NCBI RefSeq assembly: GCF_029892155.1
Contig: NZ_JARZAG010000004.1
Coordinates: 1-64,000 of the forward strand
Reading direction: 5' to 3'
DNA: 64,000 nucleotides
Origin: Kitasatospora sp. GAS204B
Lineage (GTDB): Bacteria; Actinomycetota; Actinomycetes; Streptomycetales; Streptomycetaceae
In this document: piece after piece, positions 18,925 to 27,489 of the stretch
Layout of the letters: each line of letters begins with the position of its first letter
Numbering within the stretch: the first letter of the stretch is position 1
Translations under genes and position numbers: made by a program
Notes under the pieces: model-generated
The model's database searches: none
Seen by the model: only the letters and a program-made list of their open reading frames with translations
What the model was told of the DNA's origin: nothing

Positions 18925-20339
18925 CTGCTCACGGTCAGGGTGACCTCGGCGCCCCGGGGGACCTGGACGCGCGGCTGCCCGGGGCGGCTGCGGTCGATGG
19001 TCACCCGGCTGCTTCCGGTGACGGCGATCCGGGCGTCGGTGGGGGCGGCCAGTTCGGTCCAGCCGCCGCTCGCCCGGAAGGTCACCGAGGCGGCGCCGGC
19101 CGCCCAGGACTCCGCGCTCGGCCGCCCGGCGAGCGCGAGGACGTACGGGCCGAAGGCCGGCCCGTCCCCGGGCGCGGCCTGCCCGTCCGTCCCCAACGCG
19201 CAGTAGCCGCCCTGCCCTTGGCACCAGTACCACATGGTCCAGGCGCTCGCGAAGCCCGCCATCGCGGCGATCTGCCGGCGCACCAGCTCGGTGTTGCCCG
19301 GGGTGCGGGAGTTCGGCGGACCCCACTCGCCGACCAGCACCGGCATCCGGTTGGCGTGCGGATAGGCGGTGATCGCCGCGGTGTAGTTCTCGACGAAGCC
19401 GTCGGCCGGGTTCCAGTCGGCGCCGTTCTCCACCGCGGTGTCGTAGAAGTGCGGCGCGTAGCCGAGCCTGGCCGCTCCCCGGCGCGGGTCGGTGAAGCCG
19501 GGCAGCTGGGTCGGCACGCCCTCGCCGACCAGCACGGTGGGCTCGACGAAGAGCCAGGAGCGCTGGTCCACCGAGCGGATCGCGGCGATCAGCCGCTGGT
19601 ACATGGCCGCCAGCCGCCCCTGCTCCAGGGCCGCCGAGGCGGCCGCCAGCACCGCCGGGTCGCTCGGGTCGCCGTTCACCGGGCCGAACGGTTCGTTGAA
19701 CAGGTCGTAGCCCAACAGCGAGCGGTGGCCGCGCAGTTCGGTGGCCAGGTGGGTGTAGAAATCGGCCTGCCAGCGGCGCAGGTCGGCGTCGTCGTAGAGG
19801 TGGCGGAAGGCGGCCTGCACGGCGGGCTGGAAGTAGCCGGCGAACCAGTCGTTCGGGTCCGGGACGAAGGGCAGCCCGTCGTCCCGGGTCGCCCAGAGCG
19901 GGATGCCCCGGTCGCCACCGCCGAAGGCCGGCCCGTAGACGTCCTGGTGGAAGTCGATCACGGCGAGCAGCCCGTCCCGGTCGGCCCAGCTCAACAGGCG
20001 CTGCAGCTTGCCGAGTTCGACGCCGTCGTAGTGGCCGCGGGCGGGCTCCAGGCGGTTCCAGGAGATCGCCACCCGGATCAGCGTGAAGCCGTGGACGGCG
20101 ATCGAGCGCAGGTCGGCCTCGGTGGTCTCGTCGTACTTGTCGACGTTGAAGCCGCGCGGTTCCACCACCCGGCCCGCCGGATCGGTGAAGAGCGTGCGCC
20201 CGTCCGGAACTTGGGCGCTGCCGGTGGGGAAGTCGGCGGCCGGGCAGACGGGTTGGGCCTGTGCCGTGGGCGCGGCGGTGAGCAGCGCGGCGGCGCTCAG
20301 CAACAGGGCGGCGGCGGTACGGAAGGCGCGCACGGACAC
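18921..20339 (-). CDS. Secreted glycoside hydrolase family 5 (cellulase / endoglycoceramidase-like)
   Basis: The 472-residue protein starts with a signal peptide ending in AQA (about residue 28). The TIM-barrel has the family 5 catalytic pair: acid/base Glu in GYDLFNEPFG and nucleophile Glu in PVLVGEWGPP; strand motifs FTLIRVAISWNRLEP and LLAVIDFHQDVYG resemble endoglycoceramidases and related GH5 enzymes more than plain cellulases. A short beta-rich C-terminal domain follows from about residue 400. The substrate, glycolipid or beta-glucan, cannot be settled. It converges on the regulator gene with a four-base overlap. Confidence 0.85.
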   Translation of the reverse strand: MSVRAFRTAAALLLSAAALLTAAPTAQAQPVCPAADFPTGSAQVPDGRTLFTDPAGRVVEPRGFNVDKYDETTEADLRSIAVHGFTLIRVAISWNRLEPARGHYDGVELGKLQRLLSWADRDGLLAVIDFHQDVYGPAFGGGDRGIPLWATRDDGLPFVPDPNDWFAGYFQPAVQAAFRHLYDDADLRRWQADFYTHLATELRGHRSLLGYDLFNEPFGPVNGDPSDPAVLAAASAALEQGRLAAMYQRLIAAIRSVDQRSWLFVEPTVLVGEGVPTQLPGFTDPRRGAARLGYAPHFYDTAVENGADWNPADGFVENYTAAITAYPHANRMPVLVGEWGPPNSRTPGNTELVRRQIAAMAGFASAWTMWYWCQGQGGYCALGTDGQAAPGDGPAFGPYVLALAGRPSAESWAAGAASVTFRASGGWTELAAPTDARIAVTGSSRVTIDRSRPGQPRVQVPRGAEVTLTVSS

Positions 20340-20411
20340 CTCGCACGGGGCGGCGGTCGGGGAGAGCGCCGATCGTGGCCCATGCCGCCGCCGTGCGCAA
20401 GAGGTGCGGCG

Positions 20412-21077
20412 CTACTCCGCGGCGGGGACGGCCGTTTCGGACCCGGCTCCGCCGTTCGGCAGCGGCGTGGGCAGCGGCGCGGCCGCGGCCAGCCGTCCCC
20501 AGAGCAGGTCGGCCAGCGCCTGCACCATCCGGGCCCGCGGGCAGGGCTTGGCCTCCAGCCACCAGTCCCCGGCGGCCAGCACCATGCCGGTGATCGCCCG
20601 CCCCCAGGCCTCGGAGAGCAGCGGCGCGTCCGGGCCGAGGTCGACCTGCGCGGTGACGGCCCGGGTGATCTCGTCGGCGATCTGGCGCAGCGCGGGGGCC
20701 AGCGCGTTGCCCACCCCGTCGGGGTCGCCCGTCTCCGGATGGGTGAGCAGCCGGTAGACCTGCGGGCGGGCCTCGATCCCGGCCAGGTAGGTGTCCAGCA
20801 CGAGCTCGACCCGCTCGCGGCGTTCCAGCGGTTCGGCCAGCGCGCTGCGCACCGCGGCCAGCAGGCCGGAGGTGTGACGCTCGGTCAGGGCCTGGAAGAG
20901 GCCGCTGCGGTCGCCGAAGTGCCGGTAGAGGATCGGCTTGGTGATGCCGGCCTCGGCGGCGATCGCGTTCATGCTGGCGCCCGGCCCCTCCCGACTGACC
21001 ACCCGGTCGGCGGCGTTGAGCAGCTGCTCCCTGCGCGGTTCCTCCAGCGCGGTCACCTGGCCCTCCGTTCCCCTCAT
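20412..21077 (-). CDS. TetR family transcriptional regulator
   Basis: The N-terminal TetR HTH is clear: REQLLNAADRVV...NAIAAEAGITKPILYRHFGDRSGLFQAL. The C-terminal ligand domain is unassigned. ATG 21077 gives 221 residues and leaves room for a promoter; an alternative ATG at 21110 would overlap the -35 of the divergent acyl-CoA dehydrogenase gene. Divergence from that gene and the operator-like site between them suggest it represses a fatty-acid degradation step and senses an acyl-CoA. Confidence 0.85.
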   Translation of the reverse strand: MRGTEGQVTALEEPRREQLLNAADRVVSREGPGASMNAIAAEAGITKPILYRHFGDRSGLFQALTERHTSGLLAAVRSALAEPLERRERVELVLDTYLAGIEARPQVYRLLTHPETGDPDGVGNALAPALRQIADEITRAVTAQVDLGPDAPLLSEAWGRAITGMVLAAGDWWLEAKPCPRARMVQALADLLWGRLAAAAPLPTPLPNGGAGSETAVPAAE

Positions 21078-21109
21078 CGCGGCGTGGTGCGGTGCCGTCG
21101 TGCTGCGCA

Positions 21110-21139
21110 TTGACAGCCGTTACCTATCAGTAGCAGACT
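21110..21139 (+). promoter_or_regulatory. Acyl-CoA dehydrogenase promoter with embedded TetR-type operator
   Basis: A perfect TTGACA (21110-21115) is followed by the imperfect palindrome TTAC-6-GTAG (21120-21133) and a CAGACT hexamer (21134-21139) as possible -10. An operator between -35 and -10 is the standard layout for TetR repression. Confidence 0.5.
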
Positions 21140-21210
21140 CCGTCGGTGTTACCGGGGGTAACCCCCCGGGACGCACCCCGGGCGGCGCGATCTTGATCCT
21201 GGAGGACCGA

Positions 21211-22428
21211 ATGAACCCCTTCTCACTGGCACTCGGCGAGGACCAGCTCGCCGTCCGCGACTGGCTGCACGGCTTCGCCGCCGACGTGATGCGCCCGGCC
21301 GCCGCCGAGTGGGACGAGCGCGAGGAGACCCCCTGGCCGATCATCCAGGAGGCCGCCAAGATCGGGATCTACTCGATGGACTTCTACGCCCAGCAGTTCT
21401 TCGACCCCTCGGGCGTGGGCATACCGGTCGCCATGGAGGAGCTGTTCTGGGGCGACGCCGGCATCGGCCTGTCCATCGTCGGCACCACGCTGGCCGCGGT
21501 GGCCCTGCTGGCCAACGGCACCGACGAGCAGATCGGCACCTGGGCCCCGCAGATGTTCGGCACCCCCGAGGACGTCAAGGTGGCCGCCTTCTGCTCCTCC
21601 GAGCCGGACGCCGGCTCCGACGTCTCCGCGCTGCGCACCAAGGCCGTCTACGACCAGGCCAAGGACGAGTGGGTGCTGAACGGCACCAAGACCTGGGCCA
21701 CCAACGGCGGCATCGCGGCCGTGCACGTGATCGTCGCGACCGTGGACCCCGAGCTCGGCGCGCGCGGGCAGGCGTCGTTCGTGGTGCCGCCGGGCACCCC
21801 GGGCCTGTCGCAGGGACAGAAGTTCAAGAAGCACGGCATCCGTGCCTCGCACACCGCCGAGGTGGTGCTGGACGCGGTCCGGGTGCCCGGGAGCTGCCTG
21901 CTGGGCGGCAAGGAGAAGCTGGACGAGCGGCTGGCCCGAGCCCGTGAGGGAGTGCGCAAGTCGGGCCGCAACGCGGCGATGGCCACCTTCGAGGCCTCCC
22001 GCCCGGCGGTCGGCGCGCAGGCGATCGGCATCGCCAGGGCCGCCTACGAGGTGGCGCTGGACTACGCCAGGACCCGGGTGCAGTTCGGCCGTCCGATCAT
22101 CGACAACCAGGGCGTGGCCTTCACCCTGGCCGACATGCGGACCCGGATCGACGCGGCCCGGCTGCTGGTCTGGCGGGCCTCCTGGATGGCCGCCAACCAG
22201 CAGCCGTTCACCGCGGCCGAGGGCTCGATGTCCAAGCTCTACGCGGGTGAGACCGCCAAGTGGGTCACCGCGCAGGCGATGCAGATCCTCGGCGGCAACG
22301 GCTTCACCCGGGAGTACCCGGTGGAGCGGATGCACCGGGACAGCGCCATCTACACCATCTTCGAGGGAACCAGCGAGATCCAGCGGCTGGTCATCGCGCG
22401 GGCCATCTCGGGGCTGCCGATCCGCTGA
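21211..22428 (+). CDS. Acyl-CoA dehydrogenase
   Basis: The 405-residue FAD enzyme makes the alpha-beta double bond in acyl-CoA beta-oxidation. It has the FAD and substrate motifs CSSEPDAGSDVSALRT and NGTKTWATNGG, QILGGNGFTREYPVERMHRD, and the catalytic Glu in IFEGTSEIQRLVIAR. Length is normal. GGAGG at 21201 supports ATG 21211. It is divergent from a TetR gene that likely controls it. Confidence 0.92.
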   Translation: MNPFSLALGEDQLAVRDWLHGFAADVMRPAAAEWDEREETPWPIIQEAAKIGIYSMDFYAQQFFDPSGVGIPVAMEELFWGDAGIGLSIVGTTLAAVALLANGTDEQIGTWAPQMFGTPEDVKVAAFCSSEPDAGSDVSALRTKAVYDQAKDEWVLNGTKTWATNGGIAAVHVIVATVDPELGARGQASFVVPPGTPGLSQGQKFKKHGIRASHTAEVVLDAVRVPGSCLLGGKEKLDERLARAREGVRKSGRNAAMATFEASRPAVGAQAIGIARAAYEVALDYARTRVQFGRPIIDNQGVAFTLADMRTRIDAARLLVWRASWMAANQQPFTAAEGSMSKLYAGETAKWVTAQAMQILGGNGFTREYPVERMHRDSAIYTIFEGTSEIQRLVIARAISGLPIR

Positions 22429-22450
22429 GCTGTGCCGAGCGGGTGTGCGG

Positions 22451-22645
22451 CTACCGCTCGGCCGATCGGTTCTCGATGGTGCAGTCCGGGCCGGGGTAGA
22501 TCAGACCCTCGTGCCCGTCGGCGAACCTCACCATGTACGGAGGTTCGCCGTCCTGGCCGCGCACCTCGGTGATCTCGCCCTGGCGCTCTTCGAGGCCGAT
22601 CGATCGGCTGTGGATGTGGATGCGGTCGCCTACGTCTGCACGCAT
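22451..22645 (-). CDS. DUF1918 domain-containing small protein
   Basis: This 64-residue protein matches the DUF1918 pattern: VGDRIHIHSR at the start, GEITEVRGQDGEPPYMVRFADGHEG in the middle and a YPGPD ending. It is an SH3-like small beta protein of unknown role that is common in actinobacteria. It lies convergent with the acyl-CoA dehydrogenase, which is probably coincidental. Confidence 0.85.
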   Translation of the reverse strand: MRADVGDRIHIHSRSIGLEERQGEITEVRGQDGEPPYMVRFADGHEGLIYPGPDCTIENRSAER

Positions 22646-22725
22646 GTCCGGAAACTCCTTGCCTCGGGGGGTGGGACTGCTCCTGAGGGCATCTCACCAG
22701 AGAGTGACTGGACTCACGTCTCACG

Positions 22726-23559
22726 TTACTCCGTCGGGCCCAGTCGGTCCGGGAACGCGGGCTCGCGCCGCTCCAGGAACGCCGCGAGCCCCTCGCGCAC
22801 GTCGGGCGCCTCGCGGGAGCGCTGCTCCCACGGGGCGAGCGCGGCGGCCGGGTCGCTCGCCGCCAGCGCCGCCTTGGCCGCGCCGATCGTCTGCGGCGAG
22901 CGTCGGGCCAGCAGCCGGGCGAACTCCAGCGCCCGCCCGTCCAACCGCTCCGCCGGGTGCACCTCGTCCAGCAGCCCGAACCGCTCGGCCCGCTCGGCGT
23001 CCACCAACTCGCCGGAGAAGAGCAGGTACTTGGCCCTGGCCGGCCCGACCAGTGAGGCCAACCGCGCGGTGGGGACCGCCGGGTACACCACGCCGAGCTT
23101 GGCCGGCGTGATCCCCAGCCGCGCGTCCGCCGCACCGAACCGCAGGTCGCAGGCGAGCGCGAGCTGGCAGCCGCCACCCACGCAGGAGCCGTGCACCACG
23201 GCCAGCGTCGGGTGCGGGAAGGCGGCCAGCGCCTGCTCCGCCTCGACATTGCGCGCATGGTAGGCGTCCGCGCTCGCCGGCTCGCCGTACACCTGGGCGA
23301 GTTCGCCGATGTCCGCCCCCGCGCTGAAGGTGCGCTCGGCCCCGGTCACCAGCAGCGCCCGCACCCCGGGCCGGGCCGCCAACTCGGCCAGCAGCCCGGG
23401 CAGCGCCTGCCACATCGCCAGCGTCACGGCGTTGCGGCGCTCGGGGCGGTCCAGCAGGAGCACGGCCACGGCGTCGGCCTGGCCGTGGAAGGCGCGCAGA
23501 CCGGGCACGGGGGAGGGGAGTTCGGCGCGGTCGGCGGTGAGGGGCGTCTGGTCGGTCAT
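22726..23559 (-). CDS. Enoyl-CoA hydratase/isomerase family protein
   Basis: This 277-residue crotonase-fold protein begins at ATG 23559 (MTDQTPLTADRAEL). The CoA-binding and oxyanion segments are present: DRPERRNAV, FSAGADIGEL and HGSCVGGGCQLALACDLRFG. Glu164-type catalytic residue placement is not certain: the second glutamate region reads GITPAKLGVVYP, where PEvklG/PElglG is usual, so the activity may differ from simple hydration. Probable role: acyl-CoA metabolism alongside the neighbouring dehydrogenase. Confidence 0.87.
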   Translation of the reverse strand: MTDQTPLTADRAELPSPVPGLRAFHGQADAVAVLLLDRPERRNAVTLAMWQALPGLLAELAARPGVRALLVTGAERTFSAGADIGELAQVYGEPASADAYHARNVEAEQALAAFPHPTLAVVHGSCVGGGCQLALACDLRFGAADARLGITPAKLGVVYPAVPTARLASLVGPARAKYLLFSGELVDAERAERFGLLDEVHPAERLDGRALEFARLLARRSPQTIGAAKAALAASDPAAALAPWEQRSREAPDVREGLAAFLERREPAFPDRLGPTE

Positions 23560-23804
23560 GGGCCCCACTCTTGCAGGCGGGGTGGGTGGCACCCGCCGGG
23601 GGCGGGGGTGACGGGGTCGGTGGCCGTCGGGAGCGCCGAGGCCACCGGAGCCATCGCCTCGATCAGCGGCTGATCGCCAGCAGAGCCCCGGAGTTCGGGG
23701 ACCGAGCCGGGGCGCCCCTTTCCCGGGCGGGAGCGCCGTTCGGGGAAGGGGTCGTGGTTGAATGCGCACGACGAGACCACCGCACCGCGCAGAGGAGTCG
23801 ACAA

Positions 23805-24296
23805 GTGGACCAGGAGCAGTTGCTACCCCGGGACGCCTGGCTCGCCTCGCTGCCGCGCTCCTACACCGCCGCCGGCTGCCTGCTCACCGACGAGGCGGGC
23901 CGGGTGCTGGTGCTCAAGCCCAACTACCGGCCCGGCTGGCAGTTCGCCGGCGGCACCATCGACCTGGGCGAGGACGCGCTGCAGTGCGCGAAGCGTGAAC
24001 TGCTGGAGGAGACCGGGCTGGACCGGGAGGTCGGCTCGCTGCTGGTGGTCGGCTGGACCCACCCTTCCGGGCAGCTGGACCACCCGGCCGTGCACTTCAT
24101 GTTCGACGCGGGCACGGTGCCGGTGGACACCGTGATCACTTTGCAGGAGAGCGAGTTGGAGGAGTACCGCTGGGTCGAGCCCGAGCAGGCCTACCCGCTG
24201 CTCGGCGAGGCGCGCGGGCCCCGGCTGCGGTTGGCGCTGGCGGCGCGGGCCGACGGGGTGGTGCGGATCGCGTCGGGGACGGTCTCGGGGATCTGA
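23805..24296 (+). CDS. NUDIX hydrolase
   Basis: This 163-residue protein carries a complete Nudix box (GGTIDLGEDALQCAKRELLEETGL, shown here in part), which binds the metals that hydrolyse nucleoside-diphosphate-linked substrates. GTG 23805 is chosen because AGAGGAG stands seven bases upstream; longer in-frame starts have no site. The PNYRPGWQFAGG context is common in streptomycete proteins annotated only as NUDIX. Substrate unknown. Confidence 0.88.
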   Translation: MDQEQLLPRDAWLASLPRSYTAAGCLLTDEAGRVLVLKPNYRPGWQFAGGTIDLGEDALQCAKRELLEETGLDREVGSLLVVGWTHPSGQLDHPAVHFMFDAGTVPVDTVITLQESELEEYRWVEPEQAYPLLGEARGPRLRLALAARADGVVRIASGTVSGI

Positions 24297-24331
24297 GTCG
24301 GCCGGGCGAGTGGCTCGGTGAGCGAGAGGGA

Positions 24332-25105
24332 GTGGCTGGAGTGGGTGGGGCGGGCAGGATGGAGCCGGGGCAGGTCGAGGTCCGCTGGGTCGCGGTGACC
24401 CCGGCCAGTGCGGCCGTGGCCGAGGCCGCCGCCGGTGGGGTGCTGGACGAGCACGAGCGGCGGCGGTCCGCCGCGTTCCGGCGTGCCGAGGACCGGGCGC
24501 TCTACCAGGTCGCCCACGTCGCGCTGCGCAGGCTGCTGGCCGAGCGGTTGGGCCGCCGGCCCGAGGAGGTGACGTTCCGTCGGGCCTCCTGTCCGGGTTG
24601 CGGCGAACCGCACGGCCGGCCGGAGCAGGCGCACGACCCCGGCCTGGAGTTCTCGCTCTCGCACGCCGCCGGACTGGCGCTGATCGCGCTGGCCGCCGAT
24701 CCGGTCGGCGCGGACGTCGAGTTGGGCGGCGCCTTCGAGCCCGGGGCCGGCGCGGAGGTGGTGACCCAACTGCACCCGGCCGAGCAGGCGGAACTCGCCG
24801 CGCTGGCCGAGCTGCGGCCGGAACGCTGGGCGGCCGGCGCGCTGCGCTGCTGGGTGCGCAAGGAGGCCTACCTCAAGGGGACGGGGATGGGGCTCGGCCA
24901 GGGCGCGGACAAGGACTACGTGGGTCTGGGCCCGGGGTTCGAGGTGCCGGCGGCCGGTGGCGCGCAGCCGCCCGTGGGCTGGGAGCTGCGGGCGGTCGAC
25001 GTGCCGTCCGGGTACGACGCGGCGATCGCGCTGCGGCTGCCGCCCGGGCTGGCGGGGGAGGCGGTCCTGGTCCGGTCGGCGGAGCTGCGGCTCGCGCAGC
25101 GATGA
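24332..25105 (+). CDS. 4'-phosphopantetheinyl transferase (Sfp-type)
   Basis: The 257-residue enzyme would load the phosphopantetheine arm of CoA onto a carrier-protein serine. Sfp-family motifs are in order: FSLSHAAGLALIAL, VGADVEL with the Mg ligands, and CWVRKEAYLKGTGMGL near residue 170. GTG 24332 follows GAGAGGG; ATG 24359 is an alternative. It is 125 bases before the adenylation-thioesterase gene on the same strand, a context of secondary metabolism, yet no carrier protein is found nearby. It might serve carriers elsewhere in the genome. Confidence 0.9.
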   Translation: MAGVGGAGRMEPGQVEVRWVAVTPASAAVAEAAAGGVLDEHERRRSAAFRRAEDRALYQVAHVALRRLLAERLGRRPEEVTFRRASCPGCGEPHGRPEQAHDPGLEFSLSHAAGLALIALAADPVGADVELGGAFEPGAGAEVVTQLHPAEQAELAALAELRPERWAAGALRCWVRKEAYLKGTGMGLGQGADKDYVGLGPGFEVPAAGGAQPPVGWELRAVDVPSGYDAAIALRLPPGLAGEAVLVRSAELRLAQR

Positions 25106-25120
25106 GGCGGTAGCGTCGCC

Positions 25121-25217
25121 CGTCGTCGCGTCGCTCGTCCGGGTGGTCGGCGGCAAACGGGCGAAACGGCTCGTCGATGCCCTCGTTCCTCCCCTCGGAG
25201 CTGATGACGCGACGACG
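25121..25217. repeat. Interrupted inverted repeat before the adenylation gene
   Basis: CGTCGTCGCGTC (25121-25132) is repeated in inverse orientation at 25206-25217, spanning the whole PPTase-adenylation intergenic gap. It may fold in mRNA or mark a regulator site; nothing else is seen in the gap. Confidence 0.4.
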
Positions 25218-25229
25218 ACGGGAAGCACG

Positions 25230-27434
25230 ATGGCAGGGCGCAGCGGCAAGGAGTTCCTGGCGGGTCCGGCCCGCCGCGGCGTACCGGTGAGCCGGGCCTC
25301 GGCGTGCGACCTGCCGCCGGGCGAGCAGTCGCTGATCGAGCAGGGGCTGGTCGAGGAGACGCTGGTCGGGGAACCGTCGGTGGGCCGGCTCTTCCCGGAC
25401 GCGTTCAGCGCCCAGGCGGCCACGACCCCGGACCACGTCGCGCTGGTGCACGGCTCACGGACCGTCAGCTATGCCGACCTCGAGGACTACTCCAACCGGC
25501 TGGCCCGGCTGCTGATCTCGCGCGGCGCGGGCCCCGGTGAGCTGGTCGCACTCGCGCTGCCGCGCTCGGCCGACCAGCTGATCGCCATCCTGGCGGTGCT
25601 CAAGTCCGGCGCCGGCTACGTCCCGCTGGACCCGGTCGCGCAAGGCCAGTGGACCGGCCGACTGCTGGCCGTCGCACGGCCGGTGCTGCTGGTGACCCGC
25701 AGCACGGTGCCCCGGCTGCCGGGCACGCCGAGCGCCGTGGAGCTGGACGACCCGCTGACCGTGGCCGAGTTGTTCGGTCTCGACGCCGACCCGGTGACCG
25801 ACGCCGAACGGACCCGCCCGCTGACCGCGCAGGACATCGCCTACCTGATCCAGCCCGCCGGCGCCCACGGGGTCGGCGCCCCCGAGGCCGTCGCCGTCCC
25901 GCACCGGGGCCTGCTCGTGCTGGCCGCCGCCCACATCGAGCGGCTGGGTCTGAGCGAGCGCAGCCGGGTGCTGCAGCACGCCTCCACCAGTTTCGACGCG
26001 GCCGTCCGCGAGTTCAGCATGACGCTGCTCAGCGGCGGTGCGCTGGTGCTCACCCCCGACGGCCCCACCACGCGCCGGGAGCCGATCCCCGGCACCGCTG
26101 TCGCGCACACCCCCACCCACGTGATCATGCCGGTCGCCACGCTGGCCGCACTGCCCGAGGGCGCGCTGGCGCCCGGCACGGTGGTGGTCACGGTCGGCGA
26201 GGCCTGCCCCGCTGAGCTGGTCGAGCGGTACGCGGGGCGGTACACGCTCTTCACCGGCTACGGCTCGGCCGAGACCACGGTCGCGGCCACCCTGAGCGAG
26301 GTGCTGGTGCCGGGTGAACTCCCCGGTATCGGGCGGCCGTTGCCGGGGACCCGAGTGCACCTGCTGGATCCCGGGCTGCGCCCGGTCGCGGCGCCGGCCG
26401 TCGGCGAGCTGTACGTCGCGGGGCTGGGAGTGGCCGAGGGGTACCACGGGCAACCGGCCCTGACGGCCGCCCGGTTCGTCGCCGACCCGTACGGGCCGCC
26501 CGGCAGCCGGATGTACCGCACCGGCGACCTGGCCCGCCGACTGCCGGACGGGCGGCTGGACTTCGTCGGCCCCGCCGATCAGCGGCTTCAGCGACCTGGC
26601 CGGACTCAGCAGGCCCAGCAGGCCTGGCAGCCCCAACAGGCCCAACAGGCCCAGCAGACTCAGCAGCCGAAGACCGACGGCGACCAGGCACCGGCCACCC
26701 ATCCGCTGGACACCCCGGTGCTGCTGCGTGCCGGGGAGCCCGGGCGCCCCGCGCTCTTCTGCCTGCCACCGCTGAGCGGCATCGCCTGGCCGTACCGCGC
26801 GCTGGCCGCCCAACTGGAGCCCGGGCGACCGCTGATCGGCCTCCAGGCGCGCGGCCTGATCCCCGGCCGGCACCCGCTGACCGACCCCGACGAGCTGATC
26901 ACCGACCTGGTCGCCCAGATCCGCGCCGCCCAGCCGGCCGGGCCCTACCACCTGCTCGGCACCTCCTTCGGCGGCGTCCTGGCCCACCTGACCGCCACCC
27001 GGCTCCAGCAGTCCGGCTGCGAGGTCGGCCTGCTGGCCAGCCTGGACGGCTACCTGCGACCTGCCACCCCCGCGAGCACGGCCGAGTTCGACCGACGCGC
27101 CCTGTTGCACGAGTTGGAGAAACTGACCAGCGCGCCGACGGCCTTCGACGAGGCCACCATCGACGCCGTGCTGGCGGTCTGCGCCAACCACCTCCGGCTC
27201 ATCCCGCTGCTGCGTCCCGGCGTCTTCCGTGGCGACCTGCTGCTCTTCGCCGCCGTCCCGACCCCCGGCGGGCGTGCCCTCGCCGACCCCGTGGGCAGCT
27301 GGTCCCCGCACGTGGAGGGCACCGTACGGGCGCATCAGGTCGACCAGCCGCAGCTGCGGATGCTCGACGCGGCGGCGGTGGCACAGCTCGGGCCGGTGCT
27401 GCGTGCGGCGCTCAAGCAGTGGAGCACGCGGTGA
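25230..27434 (+). CDS. NRPS-like protein: degenerate adenylation domain fused to thioesterase, no carrier domain
   Basis: The 734-residue protein has an NRPS-type adenylation large subdomain (about 60-450) with SYADLEDYSNRLAR, the A4-like TSFDAAVREF, A5-like FTGYGSAETT and A7 YRTGDLARRLPDG. The A3 loop, normally TSGSTGxPKG, reads QPAGAHGVGAPEA (about 206-218). The small C-terminal subdomain with the A10 lysine is missing. A Gln-rich linker (454-484) leads straight into a type I thioesterase with Ser579 in GTSFGG. At the usual catalytic His position (VxGxHxxML) it reads VDQPQLRML, i.e. Gln708; His702 is nearby. No carrier or condensation domain. ATG 25230 has a weak GGGAAG site. Confidence 0.75.
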   Translation: MAGRSGKEFLAGPARRGVPVSRASACDLPPGEQSLIEQGLVEETLVGEPSVGRLFPDAFSAQAATTPDHVALVHGSRTVSYADLEDYSNRLARLLISRGAGPGELVALALPRSADQLIAILAVLKSGAGYVPLDPVAQGQWTGRLLAVARPVLLVTRSTVPRLPGTPSAVELDDPLTVAELFGLDADPVTDAERTRPLTAQDIAYLIQPAGAHGVGAPEAVAVPHRGLLVLAAAHIERLGLSERSRVLQHASTSFDAAVREFSMTLLSGGALVLTPDGPTTRREPIPGTAVAHTPTHVIMPVATLAALPEGALAPGTVVVTVGEACPAELVERYAGRYTLFTGYGSAETTVAATLSEVLVPGELPGIGRPLPGTRVHLLDPGLRPVAAPAVGELYVAGLGVAEGYHGQPALTAARFVADPYGPPGSRMYRTGDLARRLPDGRLDFVGPADQRLQRPGRTQQAQQAWQPQQAQQAQQTQQPKTDGDQAPATHPLDTPVLLRAGEPGRPALFCLPPLSGIAWPYRALAAQLEPGRPLIGLQARGLIPGRHPLTDPDELITDLVAQIRAAQPAGPYHLLGTSFGGVLAHLTATRLQQSGCEVGLLASLDGYLRPATPASTAEFDRRALLHELEKLTSAPTAFDEATIDAVLAVCANHLRLIPLLRPGVFRGDLLLFAAVPTPGGRALADPVGSWSPHVEGTVRAHQVDQPQLRMLDAAAVAQLGPVLRAALKQWSTR

Positions 27435-27489
27435 GGGCGCCCGCCGGGCGTTGCCCCGGTCTGCTCGGTCCGCTGGGGCCGATCGCCCG

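Noticed and set aside
17848..20562. Very long minus-strand and plus-strand open frames (about 900-1050 codons) across the regulator and GH5 genes
   Set aside because: Both run through real genes in other frames and show only Arg/Gly/Ala-rich low-complexity translation.
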